Part shown: piece by piece, positions 11,385 through 22,570 of the stretch
Layout: every line of letters starts with the position of its first letter
Position numbering within the stretch: position 1 is the first letter of the stretch
Assembly: GCA_017163975.1 (NCBI GenBank)
Contig: JAFFSR010000316.1
Location: 1,021,001 to 1,085,000 of the forward strand
Length of the DNA stretch: 64,000 nt
Origin: Anastatus disparis
Taxonomy: Eukaryota > Arthropoda > Insecta > Hymenoptera > Eupelmidae
Direction: 5' to 3'
The notes under the pieces: generated by a model
What the model saw: the letters and a program-made list of their open reading frames with translations, nothing else
Told to the model about the DNA's origin: nothing
Databases searched by the model: none
Translations under genes and position numbers: made by a program

Positions 11385-12830
11385 AGAAGAATCCTTCTAT
11401 AAGCGTCTTTCTTCTTTGGTATCAGACCTCCAGATCATGGATTTTGCTCTTAATTGTAGATGAGTTTTCATATGTCAAAATATGGAAAAAATCAGAGTTG
11501 TATACCTCAAAGCTCAATATTTCCCTAGTTGCCGGTAATCAAAGAAAATCACTTAAAAAGTTACTAAATTTTCAAACGCTTATAATTTTTTAGTCTCAGC
11601 TTAGTTTTAAATGAAAGCTGAGCTCAAATCCTTTTAAAATAGCATTTATAGCATATCAAAATATTATTTTCTCTCATAGCTACAGTGTTATAAAATTTAT
11701 ACTACATTTTAGCTTTTATTATTAATTAACGTTTTTAAAAGGAAATTTAGGTCAAATTTTAATAACGTTGTAACTTTGGGAAAAAATAATATTTAGATAT
11801 GCTATAGATGCTATTTCAAAAGGATTTGAGTTCAGCTTTCATTTAGAAACAGTTTGAAGCTTCTAGCTGTTAATGTTAAGGTTGTATGGGCTATACAGTT
11901 TGTGTCAAAAGCTAGTTATTTTTAGAAAATCGTCTATATTTTTCGGTAGAAAGTAATTATTCAATTTTTAGCTTTGTGCTTTATTAGATAATATTAAAAC
12001 AATCATTTTAAACTTTGTTTCATTTGAATATAATGAATTATTAAAGAGTTATAACATTTTAAAGTTTATAAATTTTACACAAATCTAATGCAATCATAAA
12101 TAATAATGCCAATTTTCCAAAAATGATTTTATTTGACTGCAACAAAGTTTATTTTGTTCAGTTTAAAATTTAGAATCTATTGACGAGAATGGAATTTTGA
12201 TTTTTATTTTTTATTAAAATTTATTGCAAATTTTTTATGATAAAACAGTAAGTACCGTCTGAGACATATACATTTTTTCGCAGAAAATTAGCAATAAATT
12301 TAAATAAAAAATAAAATTTAAAATTCCATCCTTGTCAATAGATCATAAATATTAAACTGAACAAAATAAACTTTGTTGCAGTCAAATAAAATCATTTTTG
12401 AAAAATTGGCATTATTATTTATGATTGCATTAGATTTGTGTAAAATTTATAAACTTTAAAATGTTATGACTTTTTAATAATTCATTATATTTAAATGAAA
12501 CAAAGTTTAAAATGATTGTTTTAATATTATCTGATAAGTCATCAAGCTAAAAATTGAATTATTACTTTCTACCAAAAAATATAGACAATTTTCTAAGAAA
12601 CTAACTTTTGACACAGACTGTATAGCCCATACAACCTTAATGAAATATAAGCGCTTGAAAATCTAGTAACTTTTTTAGTGATTTACTTCGATTGCCTGGA
12701 ACTAGAGAAATATTGAGCTTTGGAGTCCACAACTTTGGTTTTTTCCATATTTTGTCATCTGAGAACTTATCTCAAAGTTAGAGCAAAATTCGTGATCTGG
12801 AGGTCTGATGCTCTTCTGGTTAGCAGAAAT
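11385..12830. repeat. Large palindromic element with nested palindrome
   Basis: The outer arms pair at about 11385-11575 and 12645-12830 (for example the ACCTCCAGATCA block near 11427 and its complement near 12799). The inner arms pair from GGTTGTATGGGCTATACAGT (11880) to its complement ending near 12640, centred near 12250. A separate 270 bp palindrome (11592-11868), with ends like CAGCTTTCATTTAGA, interrupts the left arm only. Confidence 0.8.
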
Positions 12831-13282
12831 TAATATTTACAAACTAAAATTCACCTTGCATTTATAGAATTTTTATTGCATATAATAATAATAATGCTAA
12901 TATATAATATATAATTATTAAAAGTATAAGATAATATAAATAACTAAGTACACACATATTTGTAAAAATAACAAACTCCCAGTGTTAATTCTACAAAAAT
13001 TTTTGAGTTCATTTTAAAAGTACACAGAAATTTTTATATTACACAAATTTTTATGTTGATTTTACAAACATGTTTGTAAAATTTTAACACAAAAATTTTT
13101 GTATGAAAAAGAATTTGACGAATTACACAAAAATTTTTACTGTGTACTGTACAAGTTGCGGAAAACTCTTAATTTCTATCAACAATCACCAGTTTTTCCA
13201 AAAACCAACATTTTTCAAGTAAAAAAGAAAAGAGAGACCCAGCGTTCTCTTGAGAAGTCGAAAAAAAATGGTTTCTAGAAAA

Positions 13283-13319
13283 TGTGTGTGTGTGTGTGTA
13301 TGCGTGCGTGCGTGCGTGC

Positions 13320-13369
<50 letters not shown>
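13283..13369. repeat. TG/TGCG microsatellite
   Basis: Alternating TG with an internal TGCG block, about 87 bp, directly before the duplicated segment at 13376. Confidence 0.97.
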
Positions 13370-13371
<2 letters not shown>

Positions 13372-13375
13372 AAGT

Positions 13376-13815
13376 TTGTAATTTTAACACACATAAGTGT
13401 TAGAGATAAAACACAAATTTTTTTGTATTAAAATTCACAATTTTTTTTGTGTAATTTTTGAAGTTAAAATTCATGAATAATACAAAATTTTGAATAATAA
13501 AATTTGTAAATTTTACAAATTTATTTGTGTTAAAATATAATGATTAGAATGATGATTAAATATTAAATAATGATTTTGTCGTATTCCTTTCTGTTGATAT
13601 ATTTAAAAAAAGAATGAGATAAAGAAATATAAAAAAAGGATAAAATGATGGATGTTGGAGTGGATCAATAAAATCATAAGCAAACTAAATTCATTTGACA
13701 ATATTACATCGTCGTTTAAAGGTGAACGTAAACGAATGGTTATGAAAAGAGCCGATCATATTTTAATATGAGTATATCATATAAGTATAGAAATAGTGCC
13801 GGTTAGTGGCTCAGT
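13376..13815. repeat. Second copy of the 9288-9640 plus 10425-10530 segment
   Basis: This segment matches the left interior of the TA-flanked element with small differences, and continues without a break across the site where copy 1 carries the 784 bp TTAA palindrome. It ends in the same tRNA-like start (GCCGGTTAGTG). Confidence 0.85.
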
Positions 13816-14395
13816 ATATTCCTCCTTGTTATACTATGGACCCTACTTACAATCCATCCTCCACTATTTGAAACACACATATGTGCAAGGCTCACATAAA
13901 TCTGCTTTTTTCATATATATAAAAATAAATTATAGTACATATTTTGAAATTTTTTTAGGTATTTTTGACATTATTGATTAGATAATTTTATGTAAGAAAC
14001 AATTTAGAAAAGTAGAATAAATTACGAATTGCAAAAGTTCTCACTATTTCACAAAATCAAATCTATTAATCAAAATTCTATTTGATTATTATATTTGATT
14101 TTTTTATTGGCAAAAACAATTGAAATAAATGCTTCTAAACATTTAACAATAAAAGAACTTTTAAAGTAACACCAAAAACAATAAATTTTTATATGTATGA
14201 CCGCGTATTAAAAAAAATTAATGATGTGCTTTCGTAAATGGTTTATTTTTAAAAGTAGTTTCGGAGAAACATACGGTTATAATTAAGACTGCAATACATC
14301 TGTAAATTGAAGCACATGTTTTCATAAGTGCTATCTCTTTTAGTTTTAAATCCTAGAATTTAAGCCTAGAAAAAAAAGAAAAATCACATAATGCA
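13816..14395. other. Interval without recognised feature
   Basis: AT-rich. No motif or repeat was identified. Confidence 0.4.
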
Positions 14396-14497
14396 AATGG
14401 CAAAGTAAAAAAGAATAAAATTTATATAGTTTCCGTAAATTTTAAGGCAGCCTTCGATGTAGTGGATAGGGACGTTAACATTGAAATCACTTTTTAA
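14396..14497 (+). pseudogene. Scrap of non-LTR reverse transcriptase
   Basis: The frame reads IYIVSVNFKAAFDVVDRD. This resembles the RT motif in which a hydrophobic strand is followed by the first catalytic aspartate (F-x-D-F-K-A-F-D type), though the first acidic position is Asn here. It ends at TAA (14495-14497), and no further RT motifs follow in the adjacent frames. Confidence 0.55.
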
Positions 14498-15485
14498 AAA
14501 ATTAAATTAAATTACTTAAACTCAATATGCTCTATGAGAAAGCATTGCATGAAAGCACTTGGCAGCGTTCTTATGTCTAATATTATTGAAAAATATAAAA
14601 AATGTTATGATAATTCATTAAAATTTTTTGTATTATTAATTTTTTTAATTTAAATTTTATATGGTAAAAAAACTATGAAAAAAGTAGTTACAGCGCATCA
14701 ATAAAAATTTTATTTTCTTGGATTGTCAGCCTTCGGGCTGTTGTACGATGGTTGTAACCTCAATCCGGTCAGAAGCATAGAAAATGTATAAAATAAAATT
14801 TTATATCAATAAAATTTTTGAATGTTAATCAAATCATAGAATCTAGAAGGACCTTAAATGATGTTGTATTATGTGTTGAAGATTCTGAAAAATGTAGAAA
14901 ACTACTGCTTGAAATTAAAAAATTACCGGAGCTATTTGTCCGGTCGTAAGCCTTGAAAAAACGAAGACGTCATCGGAAAAATGCTGCATACAGTTGTTTA
15001 TATATATAATAAATATCCTTGATTGGAATCTCAATTTATTTCATAGTATTTCTAGAAAAAAATTCTCAAAAAGCCTATTTTTTCGGCCTCTAAAGTGTCC
15101 TAACCCCTTAAGGCACGATCGTTACATCATATTAATAGTATATTTTTCACCTAGGGAGAAAAAGTAAACAATGTCCTTAATCGTATGTTAATTGTCACAC
15201 GAGCCAAATACGAGGGGGACAAACATACGATTTAAGGCATTCTTTCTTTGCTCTCTTGAAATGAAAGCAAGGTAATCGCGTATCTAAATTACGTCCAATA
15301 TGATATTAAAAGTTGTCAGTAGCGACCCTTAAACAGTCAATTCAAGGTCAATTTTCAAGGTCTAATCTTGGAAATTCTTTCACAATCTGTTTTTTTCGAA
15401 TGTTTTATTGTTAAATAAGATGAGGGGACAATGGCTAACCATTTTGACCTTAATGTCAAATATGGAAGTAATTTAAAAGCACTTT
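14498..15485. other. Mostly non-coding interval
   Basis: A 43-codon open stretch at about 14821-14951 (including VNQIIESRRTLNDVVL) could be another retroelement scrap but has no diagnostic motif. A small GC-rich hairpin around CAGCCTTCGGGCTG is at 14727-14740. Nothing else was recognised. Confidence 0.35.
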
Positions 15486-15487
15486 CA

Positions 15488-15858
15488 TTAAGATGGATCA
15501 TCCGCTAGCTATAGTTTGTTGTTCATAAAAATTAAAAGTTAAGAGAATCCTTCAATATTTTGAAAATAATTAATTTATACTAAGAAAAAAATCCTCGTAA
15601 ATTTTCAGCTAGCCTTAACGACTGATTTTATTATTTATGCTCACTTAAAGTTTATCTTTTTACTACTATAAGATACAAAACACGCAAACTTTGAGTGAAC
15701 ACATATAAAAAAATTAATCGTTAAGACTACTTGGAAAAATTTACGGGGATTTTTTTCTTGCTATAAATTAATTATTTTCAAAATATTGAAGAATTTTTTT
15801 AACTTTTAATTTTTATGAACAACAAACTATAGCTAGCGGATGATCCACCTTAAATGAA
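15488..15858. repeat. Palindromic MITE, about 370 bp
   Basis: The left end (TAAGATGGATCATCCGCTAG) pairs with a right end whose complement begins TTAAGGTGGATCATCCGC. Arms of about 160 bp are centred near 15673. Confidence 0.85.
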
Positions 15859-15935
15859 ATATTTTACTTTTGTTCATCTTACTTTTAGCATTACCCAGAA
15901 ACAACGATGTGGACGTAGTAAGTTCTGTTTCCCTT

Positions 15936-16071
15936 GGGGTGCTTTATTAACATGAGTCCCCTTGCCTCTCACCGGGGTGCTTGTTTTACGTGAGTCCCTT
16001 TGCCTATCATCGGGGTGTTTGTTTTACGTGAGTCCTCTTGCCTCTCACTGGGGTGCTTGATTTAAGTAAGT
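15936..16071. repeat. 38 bp tandem repeat, 3.6 copies
   Basis: Units begin GGGGTGCTT at 15936, 15974, 16012 and 16050, with a TGAGTCCCCTTGCCTCTCAC-like end. Identity is high between adjacent units. Confidence 0.92.
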
Positions 16072-16450
16072 AACACCTTTTAATATACTTTTTTTGAATC
16101 CTCTCAAGCTCTTTTCATATATTAATACTGTACTTAATAAAAAATTACTTTTAAATAAATATTACAATAAAAATTCTCAATATTACGGAATGTACCTTAT
16201 TGTTAAACATCTGCTCATATTGTTATTGCAATTGTTGTAAATACTGTTCTTGAGAATGTTGCACGCACTACAGAAGTAGCATATAAGACATTAGTATCTT
16301 AACAGTGACATTCTTAACATTGGGGCACTTATTGCAAACGGATAAGTTGAAAACGGTTCCTGAGGGTGCTATGGATGTGAATATTGAGAAAAAAATCAGG
16401 ATAGTCGATGACTGAAACATTAGAAATAATTAAAATAATGATATTGAATT
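16072..16450. other. Interval without recognised feature
   Basis: No repeat or coding motif seen. Confidence 0.4.
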
Positions 16451-18286
16451 TTAAGAAGAGGCCGTATAGCTCTGTCCTTGTCTAATCTAAATTTTCGTTA
16501 TTATTAATAAATTAAATATTGTTATACAAAAGTAAGGGCATAGCCCAATAGATTTCAGGATGAGGAAATGATTTTATTCTATGAAAAAATATAAAATTTT
16601 CAGTATGTAAATATTATAATTGGAAGTCCAGGTTATATGAAAAAATTAAAATAAAAAAATCATTAAGATGTTCTGTTGAGCAATTCTTTTATTTTTAATA
16701 TTGACGATGTGACGTTTCGTAGTTCATTGACAACCTCTTCAGACTGAAAACAATAAATTAAAAATGTACTTATAGGGTAGAATACATTGTTATGTACGTG
16801 CAATATATAATAAAAAATATATCAAACCTCTTAATAGTAAGAAAAATTTATATTAGTTTATAATAATAATGATAAAGTCAATAGTTTTAAATATTTACAA
16901 TTGTTGGTGAATTTACAACAATATGTCATGATTTTTTATACAATAAGTATAATGTCAGAATAATATATACTATTAACTAAAAATGCTCTTATAACAGTTA
17001 TATACATATATGTCTAAAGTAGGCAGAAGAGCAAACTCTGATGTAAATATTAGTATAAATCATAACGACCGTGTCACAACAGTACGACGATATATGAAAA
17101 TTAAGGGTATACTCTACATGGAGTCCGTGTGTGAAACTCGGTACGTACGTACAGGTTGTGATTAACTTGGAACAGAGCAAACAAACTTTCTTAAACAATG
17201 ATTGATATAAAAGGAAAAAAGCTGAATCTTCTTGAAATAACAAATTAATGTAAAAGGGGATATATACTATTATACGTGTAACTAAGTTGATGTGTATCCA
17301 GTTGCACATTGATAGAATTTAGGTTACTGTTAATATATATTGCTTCCGAAATTCTACGCTTCTTATAATTCTGTTCTATATCTAAGATTTTTATATTATT
17401 CCAATCAAAAACATGCTCATTATTATTATGCATGTGAAGCGAGACAACAGAATTAGAGTTTTTATTTTTAATATGTTCATTTAGTCTGTATTTTAACTGT
17501 CTTTTGGTTTTACCAGTGTAAGAATCATTACAAGATGTGCAACTGAAAATGTACACAGCATGAGTAGAGTATAATTTTTTGAAGGGATCCTTCCCTAATG
17601 TTATTATATTGTTAAGATTATTATTGATTTTAGAAATAATAGAGATGTTGAATTTTTTGAAGAGACGTTTACATTTGTGAAAAAAATTTGAATTAATGAA
17701 TGGTATAGATAATGTAGTGATGGAAGTGGGGATATTGTTTTTTTGTAGATCAGGAGCTATATTTTGGTACTTAAGAAATTTTAATCTATTTTTTATATGT
17801 AAATTGTAAAAAGAATTAGGATAATTATTAATATAAAGTAGGTCTCTCACAATCTGCAAATTTTTTCGATGAAATTGTGGACTAGATAATTTGACAGCAC
17901 GATCCACAAGATTATAGACCATGTTAATTTTCAAATTTTTTGGATGATTAGAATGAAAATTTAAGAAACGTCCAGAGTTAGAAGGTTTTTTATACCAATT
18001 ATAGATAAGGGAATGGTTGCAGATTTTAAAATTAACATCTAAAAAGGAAAGGCCTTGATTATTTTCCATTTCATGTGTGAATTTAAGTCTGTCATTATAG
18101 TTATTAAAGGTTTTCAATAATGTTTGAAAAGAAGAATATAATTTATATTTTTTCATAGAATAGGATCATTTCCTCGTCCTGCAATCTATTGGGCTATGCC
18201 CTTACATTTGTATAACAATATTTAATTTATTGATAATAACGAAAATTTAGATTAGACAAGGACAGAGCTATCCAGCCACCTCTTAA
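16451..18286. mobile_element. TTAA-flanked element with 150 bp inverted repeats, carrying a Penelope-like ORF
   Basis: TTAA at 16451-16454 and 18283-18286 flanks arms of about 150 bp (16455-16607 and 18140-18282). They start GAAGAGGCCGTATAGCTCTG and, on the complement, GAGGTGGCTGGATAGCTCTG. The arms are long and close to identical through the block GGGCATAGCCCAATAGATT. The end sequence resembles the TTAA MITEs at 8054 and 9858. The interior is the 3' part of a Penelope-like element on the minus strand, whose first codons lie inside the right arm. Confidence 0.7.
17245..18156 (-). CDS. Penelope-like element: RT thumb plus GIY-YIG endonuclease
   Basis: A 303-residue open frame. Residues about 12-130 match the C-terminal part of a Penelope RT, with DRLKFTHEMENNQGLSFLDV, a WYKKPSNSGRFLNFHSNHP block and a Leu/Val-rich helix. 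Residues about 200-295 form a GIY-YIG nuclease: VYIFSCTSCNDSYTGKTKRQ, then the Arg-containing YRLNEH and the Glu in RRISEAIYI. Penelope-like elements prime reverse transcription from cuts made by this nuclease. The N-terminal RT fingers and palm are absent, so this is a 5'-truncated copy (full proteins are roughly 800 residues). The start Met lies in the terminal inverted repeat, so the frame may not be an authentic start. No stop interrupts it, unlike its neighbours. Confidence 0.85.
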   Translation of the reverse strand: MKKYKLYSSFQTLLKTFNNYNDRLKFTHEMENNQGLSFLDVNFKICNHSLIYNWYKKPSNSGRFLNFHSNHPKNLKINMVYNLVDRAVKLSSPQFHRKNLQIVRDLLYINNYPNSFYNLHIKNRLKFLKYQNIAPDLQKNNIPTSITTLSIPFINSNFFHKCKRLFKKFNISIISKINNNLNNIITLGKDPFKKLYSTHAVYIFSCTSCNDSYTGKTKRQLKYRLNEHIKNKNSNSVVSLHMHNNNEHVFDWNNIKILDIEQNYKKRRISEAIYINSNLNSINVQLDTHQLSYTYNSIYPLLH

Positions 18287-18397
18287 GCTTACACTTATAA
18301 GATCTATAACAATTTTAGTTAAATTACAGATATAAATACAAAATTTTATGTAAGTAATGATCATGAGAATTTTATTTTTATGAAAAAACAAAACAAT

Positions 18398-18838
18398 GTT
18401 ACGGCCAAATTTACTTCGGTCGTTGAGCTCAAAATGAACTAATTAATTTTTGTGTTGTACCAGTTCTAGTCTCAAGATTTATCTTGTCATTTGCTAATAT
18501 ATTTGATTAATATTTATTTATATATTTGTAAAAAGAAAAGTTAATGAAAATCAGTAATTATAAGGATTAAATAAATTAATCATTCACACTTAATTTTAGT
18601 TGAATTGTAAATTGTATTATAAAATTAACTGTGTTAAACAGAAACACATAAAAACAAAATATTTAACCCTTGTAATTATGGATTTTCATTAACTTTTCTT
18701 TTTACAAATATGTAAATAAATATTAATTAAATATATTAGGAAACTACAAGGTAAATCTTGAGGCTAGAACTAGTTCAACACAAGAATTGAATAATTTTTG
18801 TTGAACTCAACAACTGAAGTAAATTCGACCGTAACACT
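18398..18838. repeat. Palindromic MITE, 440 bp
   Basis: Left GTTACGGCCAAATTTACTTC pairs with right GAAGTAAATTCGACCGTAAC. Further pairing includes TTAATGAAAATCA near 18541 and its complement near 18677. The centre is near 18618. Confidence 0.88.
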
Positions 18839-19009
18839 TTTTTCAATCCAAAAAGTTTTAGATAAGGTATGAATTATCCCATTATTATTTTCAATTTTTC
18901 AGTTCATTTATTAGTAAAAGTCTAGATTATTTTTATTCAAAACAACTCTAATATAGCTAGTGTGATGATAATATAGAGAATTTCATTTATATTAAAAAAG
19001 TCCAAATAA

Positions 19010-19320
19010 GTATTTTTATTTTCATTTAAACATATCAAATACATCAATCATTTTATTCAGAAAACATTCTGGAACTGTTGCAAAGATGTCATCAACGTAT
19101 CTCTTTTAAAATTATTGGCTCAAAATTTAACTTTGACAAAGCAATACCCTCCAATTCTTCCATCAGCAAATTAGCAATCACAGGTGACAATGGTGATCCC
19201 ATTGAACCATAATACTTCTGTTCATAAAAAATTCTTTTAAAAGAAAAAACTGTATTATTAAAAACCAATTAAAGTGCTTTAATTATTTCATTCTGAGTTA
19301 AACTAGTAAAATTTTTACAC
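19010..19320 (-). pseudogene. Penelope-like RT palm fragment
   Basis: The minus-strand frames give YGSMGSPLSPVIANLLMEE followed, after a frameshift, by RYVDDIFATVPECFLNKM. These are the RT motif with SPLSP and the catalytic Y-V-D-D box of Penelope-like elements. A TAA lies upstream in the block beginning TSLTQNEIIKAL. The C-terminal end of this fragment overlaps, in alignment, the N-terminal residues of the ORF at 17245-18156, so it comes from a different copy. Confidence 0.8.
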
Positions 19321-19610
19321 CACATGGTGCGTTGAACTTGTAAAAGTACGAACTTAGCGAAAAATTTTTACGGTTTGATTTTGTATATGAACCACAGCAA
19401 AAGGTCAATGTATAAAAATCAAAATATAAGTTAGCAATTGTACGATATTCCTTGATTTTATAAGGCAAAATTAGGTCAATCAAAATTTTTACGTATTAAA
19501 AGTGAGCAATATCATAACATATTGCGTTTAATAAAAAGTATTATACTTACATGATTATGTATATTGAAACATAAAAAGAATTAAAAAAAAAACTACTTTT
19601 TTTAACTAAT

Positions 19611-20250
19611 ATGGGACAGTCACCAGGATATTCATTAAAAGAAATATCAAGATCGGTACCTGATTTTGATGGTGACAACTTACCTATAACAGAATACATA
19701 AAAGCATTAGAAAATGCAAATAGATTACTCAATGCAGAAGAACCAAAAAAATATTTAAACTATTTAAAATTTAAATTAAAACGATGGTTGCTACTGCTAC
19801 AGAAGGACGAAGAGTTAATACAATTGACAAATTTATAAAATTAGTAAAAAAATTATATCTAGACATAGATAGTTTACATTTGTATGCAAAGTTAGAACAA
19901 ATTCATCAAAAACCAGATGAAAAAGTACATAAATATATAGAAAGAGTGAAAACGTTGACACTTTAAATCAAAGACAAGAAAAAAAGCGAACGTGGCGTAA
20001 CAGTGGAAGCTTTTGAACTTTTTGAAACTGAATTAGATAACGATACAGCATTTTAAACGAGGTTCAAAAGAATTAGATATGAAATAGGAGAGGTAGTAGA
20101 TTTTTCTAGAGCAACATCAAAAGCAATTGAAATATAAAAACAATTAGACAAGATAAGATTAAAGCAGAATCGAACAGTTCACGAATTATGTATAAAGATA
20201 TTTTTTAATAACCAATTAAACAAATTCAAGATTTTCAAATATGTTAAAAT
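19611..20250 (+). pseudogene. LTR-type retroelement Gag, broken
   Basis: MGQSPGYSLKEISRSVPDFD begins a Gag-like capsid region (VPDFDGDNLPITEYIKALEN). It continues after a frameshift near 19785 as IDKFIKLVKKLYLDIDSLHL and HQKPDEKVHKYIERV. Such V-P-x-F-D-G openings are common in insect Gypsy-type Gag, but the clade is uncertain without RT. Stops recur to 20240. Confidence 0.65.
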
Positions 20251-20254
20251 GTTG

Positions 20255-21030
20255 GTCACAAGGTGTTATGTTGCAATATAGTGGGTTGTATATACTGCAA
20301 AGAACTGACTCACTCATCATTAGAATGCTCAAATACAAAAAATAAAATAAAATTAATATGTGAATTCTGCAATCAATGGGGCCATTCAAGAAATATGTGC
20401 AATTTCTTAGATGAAAATAAACATTATTACCAATACTGTCAAGAAAATAACCATAAAATCAGCCACTGCCCAGTAATACGAAAATATGAAATATGTTGGA
20501 AATATAATAAAAATGGCCATAATTCTAATTTCTGTAATCAAATTACTGAGAAAATACCAGTACAACTATGCGATTCCTGCAACGAACCAGATTACAAGTC
20601 TACAGATTGTGAAAATATAAAAATTTTCATAAATTAAGTAAAATCGAATAATCAAATCAAATGCCAATTATGTGATAAATGAGGTCACACAGGCAAAGGT
20701 AAAAACAACGGTTTTTGACAAAATAACTTTTCTCAAATTAAAAAATTTTTTGGAAATAATAAGGCAAACTAAAACTTATAGATCAAAGCTTCAACCTAAA
20801 TTTTACCGGTATTGTAAAAATAAAGGTTATAATATAGATGAGTATAGAAAATTATTAAACATGAATAAAAGGTCTCAGAATTGCAACCAAAATATTATAT
20901 AATGTCTATATTACAAAAAAATTAGAACATTCGCTTGATACCTGCTTTGCAATTAAAAACTTAAAAAGTAATCAAAATAAATTTTGCACATTGTGCAAAA
21001 GTACAAATCATTCGAACGAATATTGTCAAT
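20255..21030 (+). pseudogene. Gag zinc-knuckle array, about nine CCHC modules
   Basis: Successive modules: CIYCKELTHSSLEC, CEFCNQWGHSRNMC, YQYCQENNHKISHC, CWKYNKNGHNSNFC, CDSCNEPDYKSTDC, CQLCDK-stop-GHTGKG, a YCKNKGY-type module, CLYYKKLEHSLDTC across a frameshift near 20920, and CTLCKSTNHSNEYC. Modules 1, 2 and 9 keep all four zinc ligands. In several others one ligand has become Tyr. CCHC knuckles in Gag bind genomic RNA. Known Gag proteins usually carry one to three, so nine is many. It may reflect duplication within one element. Confidence 0.7.
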
Positions 21031-21256
21031 CGAAAGTAGCTGAATCAGCGCACACACAGGGAAACGCATACACTTATCTTGGAGAGAGCGCACAAGACGA
21101 GTTGCAAATCAAAAGTCGCTCAATAATTATATAGATATTCAGTTTTTGTAAGAAAACACAAGATTGATTATGAATTTGGAACATGTAACAAATTCAATAA
21201 AGTCAGTACAAGTAGCACAAGCTATACATTAAACAGTAGTGAACAGCAAAAAATGC

Positions 21257-21366
21257 TTTATAACACTCGGGACGTAAAATGGTCATTTTATGCACAGTGC
21301 GAGAAATTGCATTTTATGCCCGAAAAGCAGCATAAAATGACCATTTTACGCCCCTCGTGTTATAAA
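21257..21366. repeat. Compact hairpin element, 110 bp
   Basis: The inverted arms of about 36 bp include CGTAAAATGGTCATTTTATG and complement and end in TATAACAC/GTGTTATA. It interrupts the retroelement between the knuckle array and the protease. Confidence 0.92.
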
Positions 21367-21594
21367 ATAGTATATGCACCGCGTGCGCAATGTACTTGGT
21401 GCATAAGGTACTATTACGAAGCAACGGAATTTAAGCCAGAGGTGAAAAATGACTCAAAAGTAGTAAAAATACATAGTGAAGTATTCCAAAATGCTAATAC
21501 ATTAAGTAAAGAAATCAAAAAAGGCAATACTGAAGTAAATAAGGAAAACGATGTAGATACGAATATATATTTGTATACATTTTTTTAAAATATA

Positions 21595-21740
21595 TGTCAG
21601 CATAAGTGACGATTCATAAATGAAAATGTCAGCATAAGTGTCACTTCACTAAAGAAATAATTTGTCTTTATGCGGACGTCAACATAAGTCCGCCGATGTC
21701 TGCATAAGTCCTCACTGACGCGAGATTTTGTCTGCATAAT
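21595..21740. repeat. Short direct repeats with GTCnGCATAAGT core
   Basis: GTCAGCATAAGTG occurs at about 21596 and 21631, with variants (GTCAACATAAGT, GTCTGCATAAGT, GTCTGCATAAT) to 21740. They alternate with GACG/CACTT blocks. Likely a small inserted repeat. Confidence 0.7.
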
Positions 21741-21754
21741 ACTCCATTCATACA

Positions 21755-22570
21755 TTTATACCAATTTATGTATTCAAATTAGGTGATACATTACAATTCA
21801 TCGAAATAAAAAATCCATTTACAAATCAATTATGTAAGTTATTAATAGACACTGCCCATGTTAATATAATAAGAGACGAATTAGTATCACCCTATTCTAT
21901 TAATGAAAATATTAAAATATATTTATCAGGAATTACTAACACACCTATAAAGACTTGTAGCATAGTTAATTTTCCAATGAACAATTCAAACACAAATTTT
22001 CATGCATTAAAAAAATTCTCAATACCTTATGATAGAATTTCAGGTATAAACGTATTCAAGGAAAATAAATTAAGATTAGATAAAGGATATTTAGAAATAA
22101 ATGGAGGAAAATTCTTTATCCAAACCAATTACAACGATGACAAAAATACGTTCTTAAACTTATGAATACAAAACACTGAAAATAATGACACAACAGTTAA
22201 TAACGCTTTTCATATATTAAATTATATCTTGCTGCTGCAAAATATAAAACACATATTCTCGATCACACAATTCCTAAAGAATAAGAATGAAAACATTGAA
22301 AATTTTATGAAAGAAATCAACTATGTTTTAGAAAAAGATCAATTTAAAAACGAAAAAAATATAGAATATCAACAATTTCTATTAAAACTTGAAGAAAATA
22401 CAAATTTTAACATTGATAACAAAGACAAGAATTTCTCACATATATGTGAAGAAAATATAGATCGTAAAGAAAAATTACAAAGTAACATAATTTTAAATCA
22501 CTTAAAAGAAGAGAATAAACTTTTAAGAATTATACTTTTTGGGAACATTTACTTACAGAGGAGGGTTTAA
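21755..22570 (+). pseudogene. Retroelement protease and start of pol, truncated
   Basis: The frame contains LCKLLIDTAHVNIIRDELV, a retropepsin-like active site in which the usual D-T/S-G has become D-T-A. It is followed by ITNTPIKTCSIVNFPM and SIPYDRISGINVF, matching the flap and C-terminal part of a retroviral-type protease. The downstream frame 22229-22570 (ending LKEENKLLRIILFGNIYLQR) resembles the linker before RT. No RT, RNase H or integrase follows; the sequence passes directly into env. Confidence 0.6.

Larger units (their letters stand above)
9273..13144. mobile_element. TA-flanked insertion with CACAGT inverted termini
   Basis: The left terminus CACAGTGGAAATTTGTAATT and the right terminus (complement begins CACAGTAAAAATTTTTGTGT) are inverted and flanked by TA at 9271-9272 and 13145-13146. 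In the unsplit MITE at 8054-8436 the same site is continuous, which defines TA as the duplicated target, as in Tc1/mariner-like elements. The 3.9 kb interior has no transposase. It is filled by later insertions described separately. Confidence 0.7.
8982..13253. mobile_element. TTAA-type MITE copy 2, split by a 3.9 kb insertion
   Basis: The left half (8986-9270) and right half (13147-13249) together match the MITE at 8054-8436. They start GAGGACGTTGGATCTCTCTA after TTAA at 8982. The two halves abut exactly at the TA target of the element at 9273-13144, so the split is an insertion into a pre-existing MITE. Confidence 0.85.

Noticed and set aside
11044..11593. Two overlapping open frames over the SINE
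   Set aside because: They cross the SINE head, the 17 bp repeat and a TA run. There is no protein motif and no second copy with the frame kept.
13169..13390. Open frame with a His-Thr run
   Set aside because: Translation of the TG microsatellite.
15936..16071. CRISPR-like array
   Set aside because: The 38 bp units abut with no unique spacers, and the setting is eukaryotic. It is a minisatellite.
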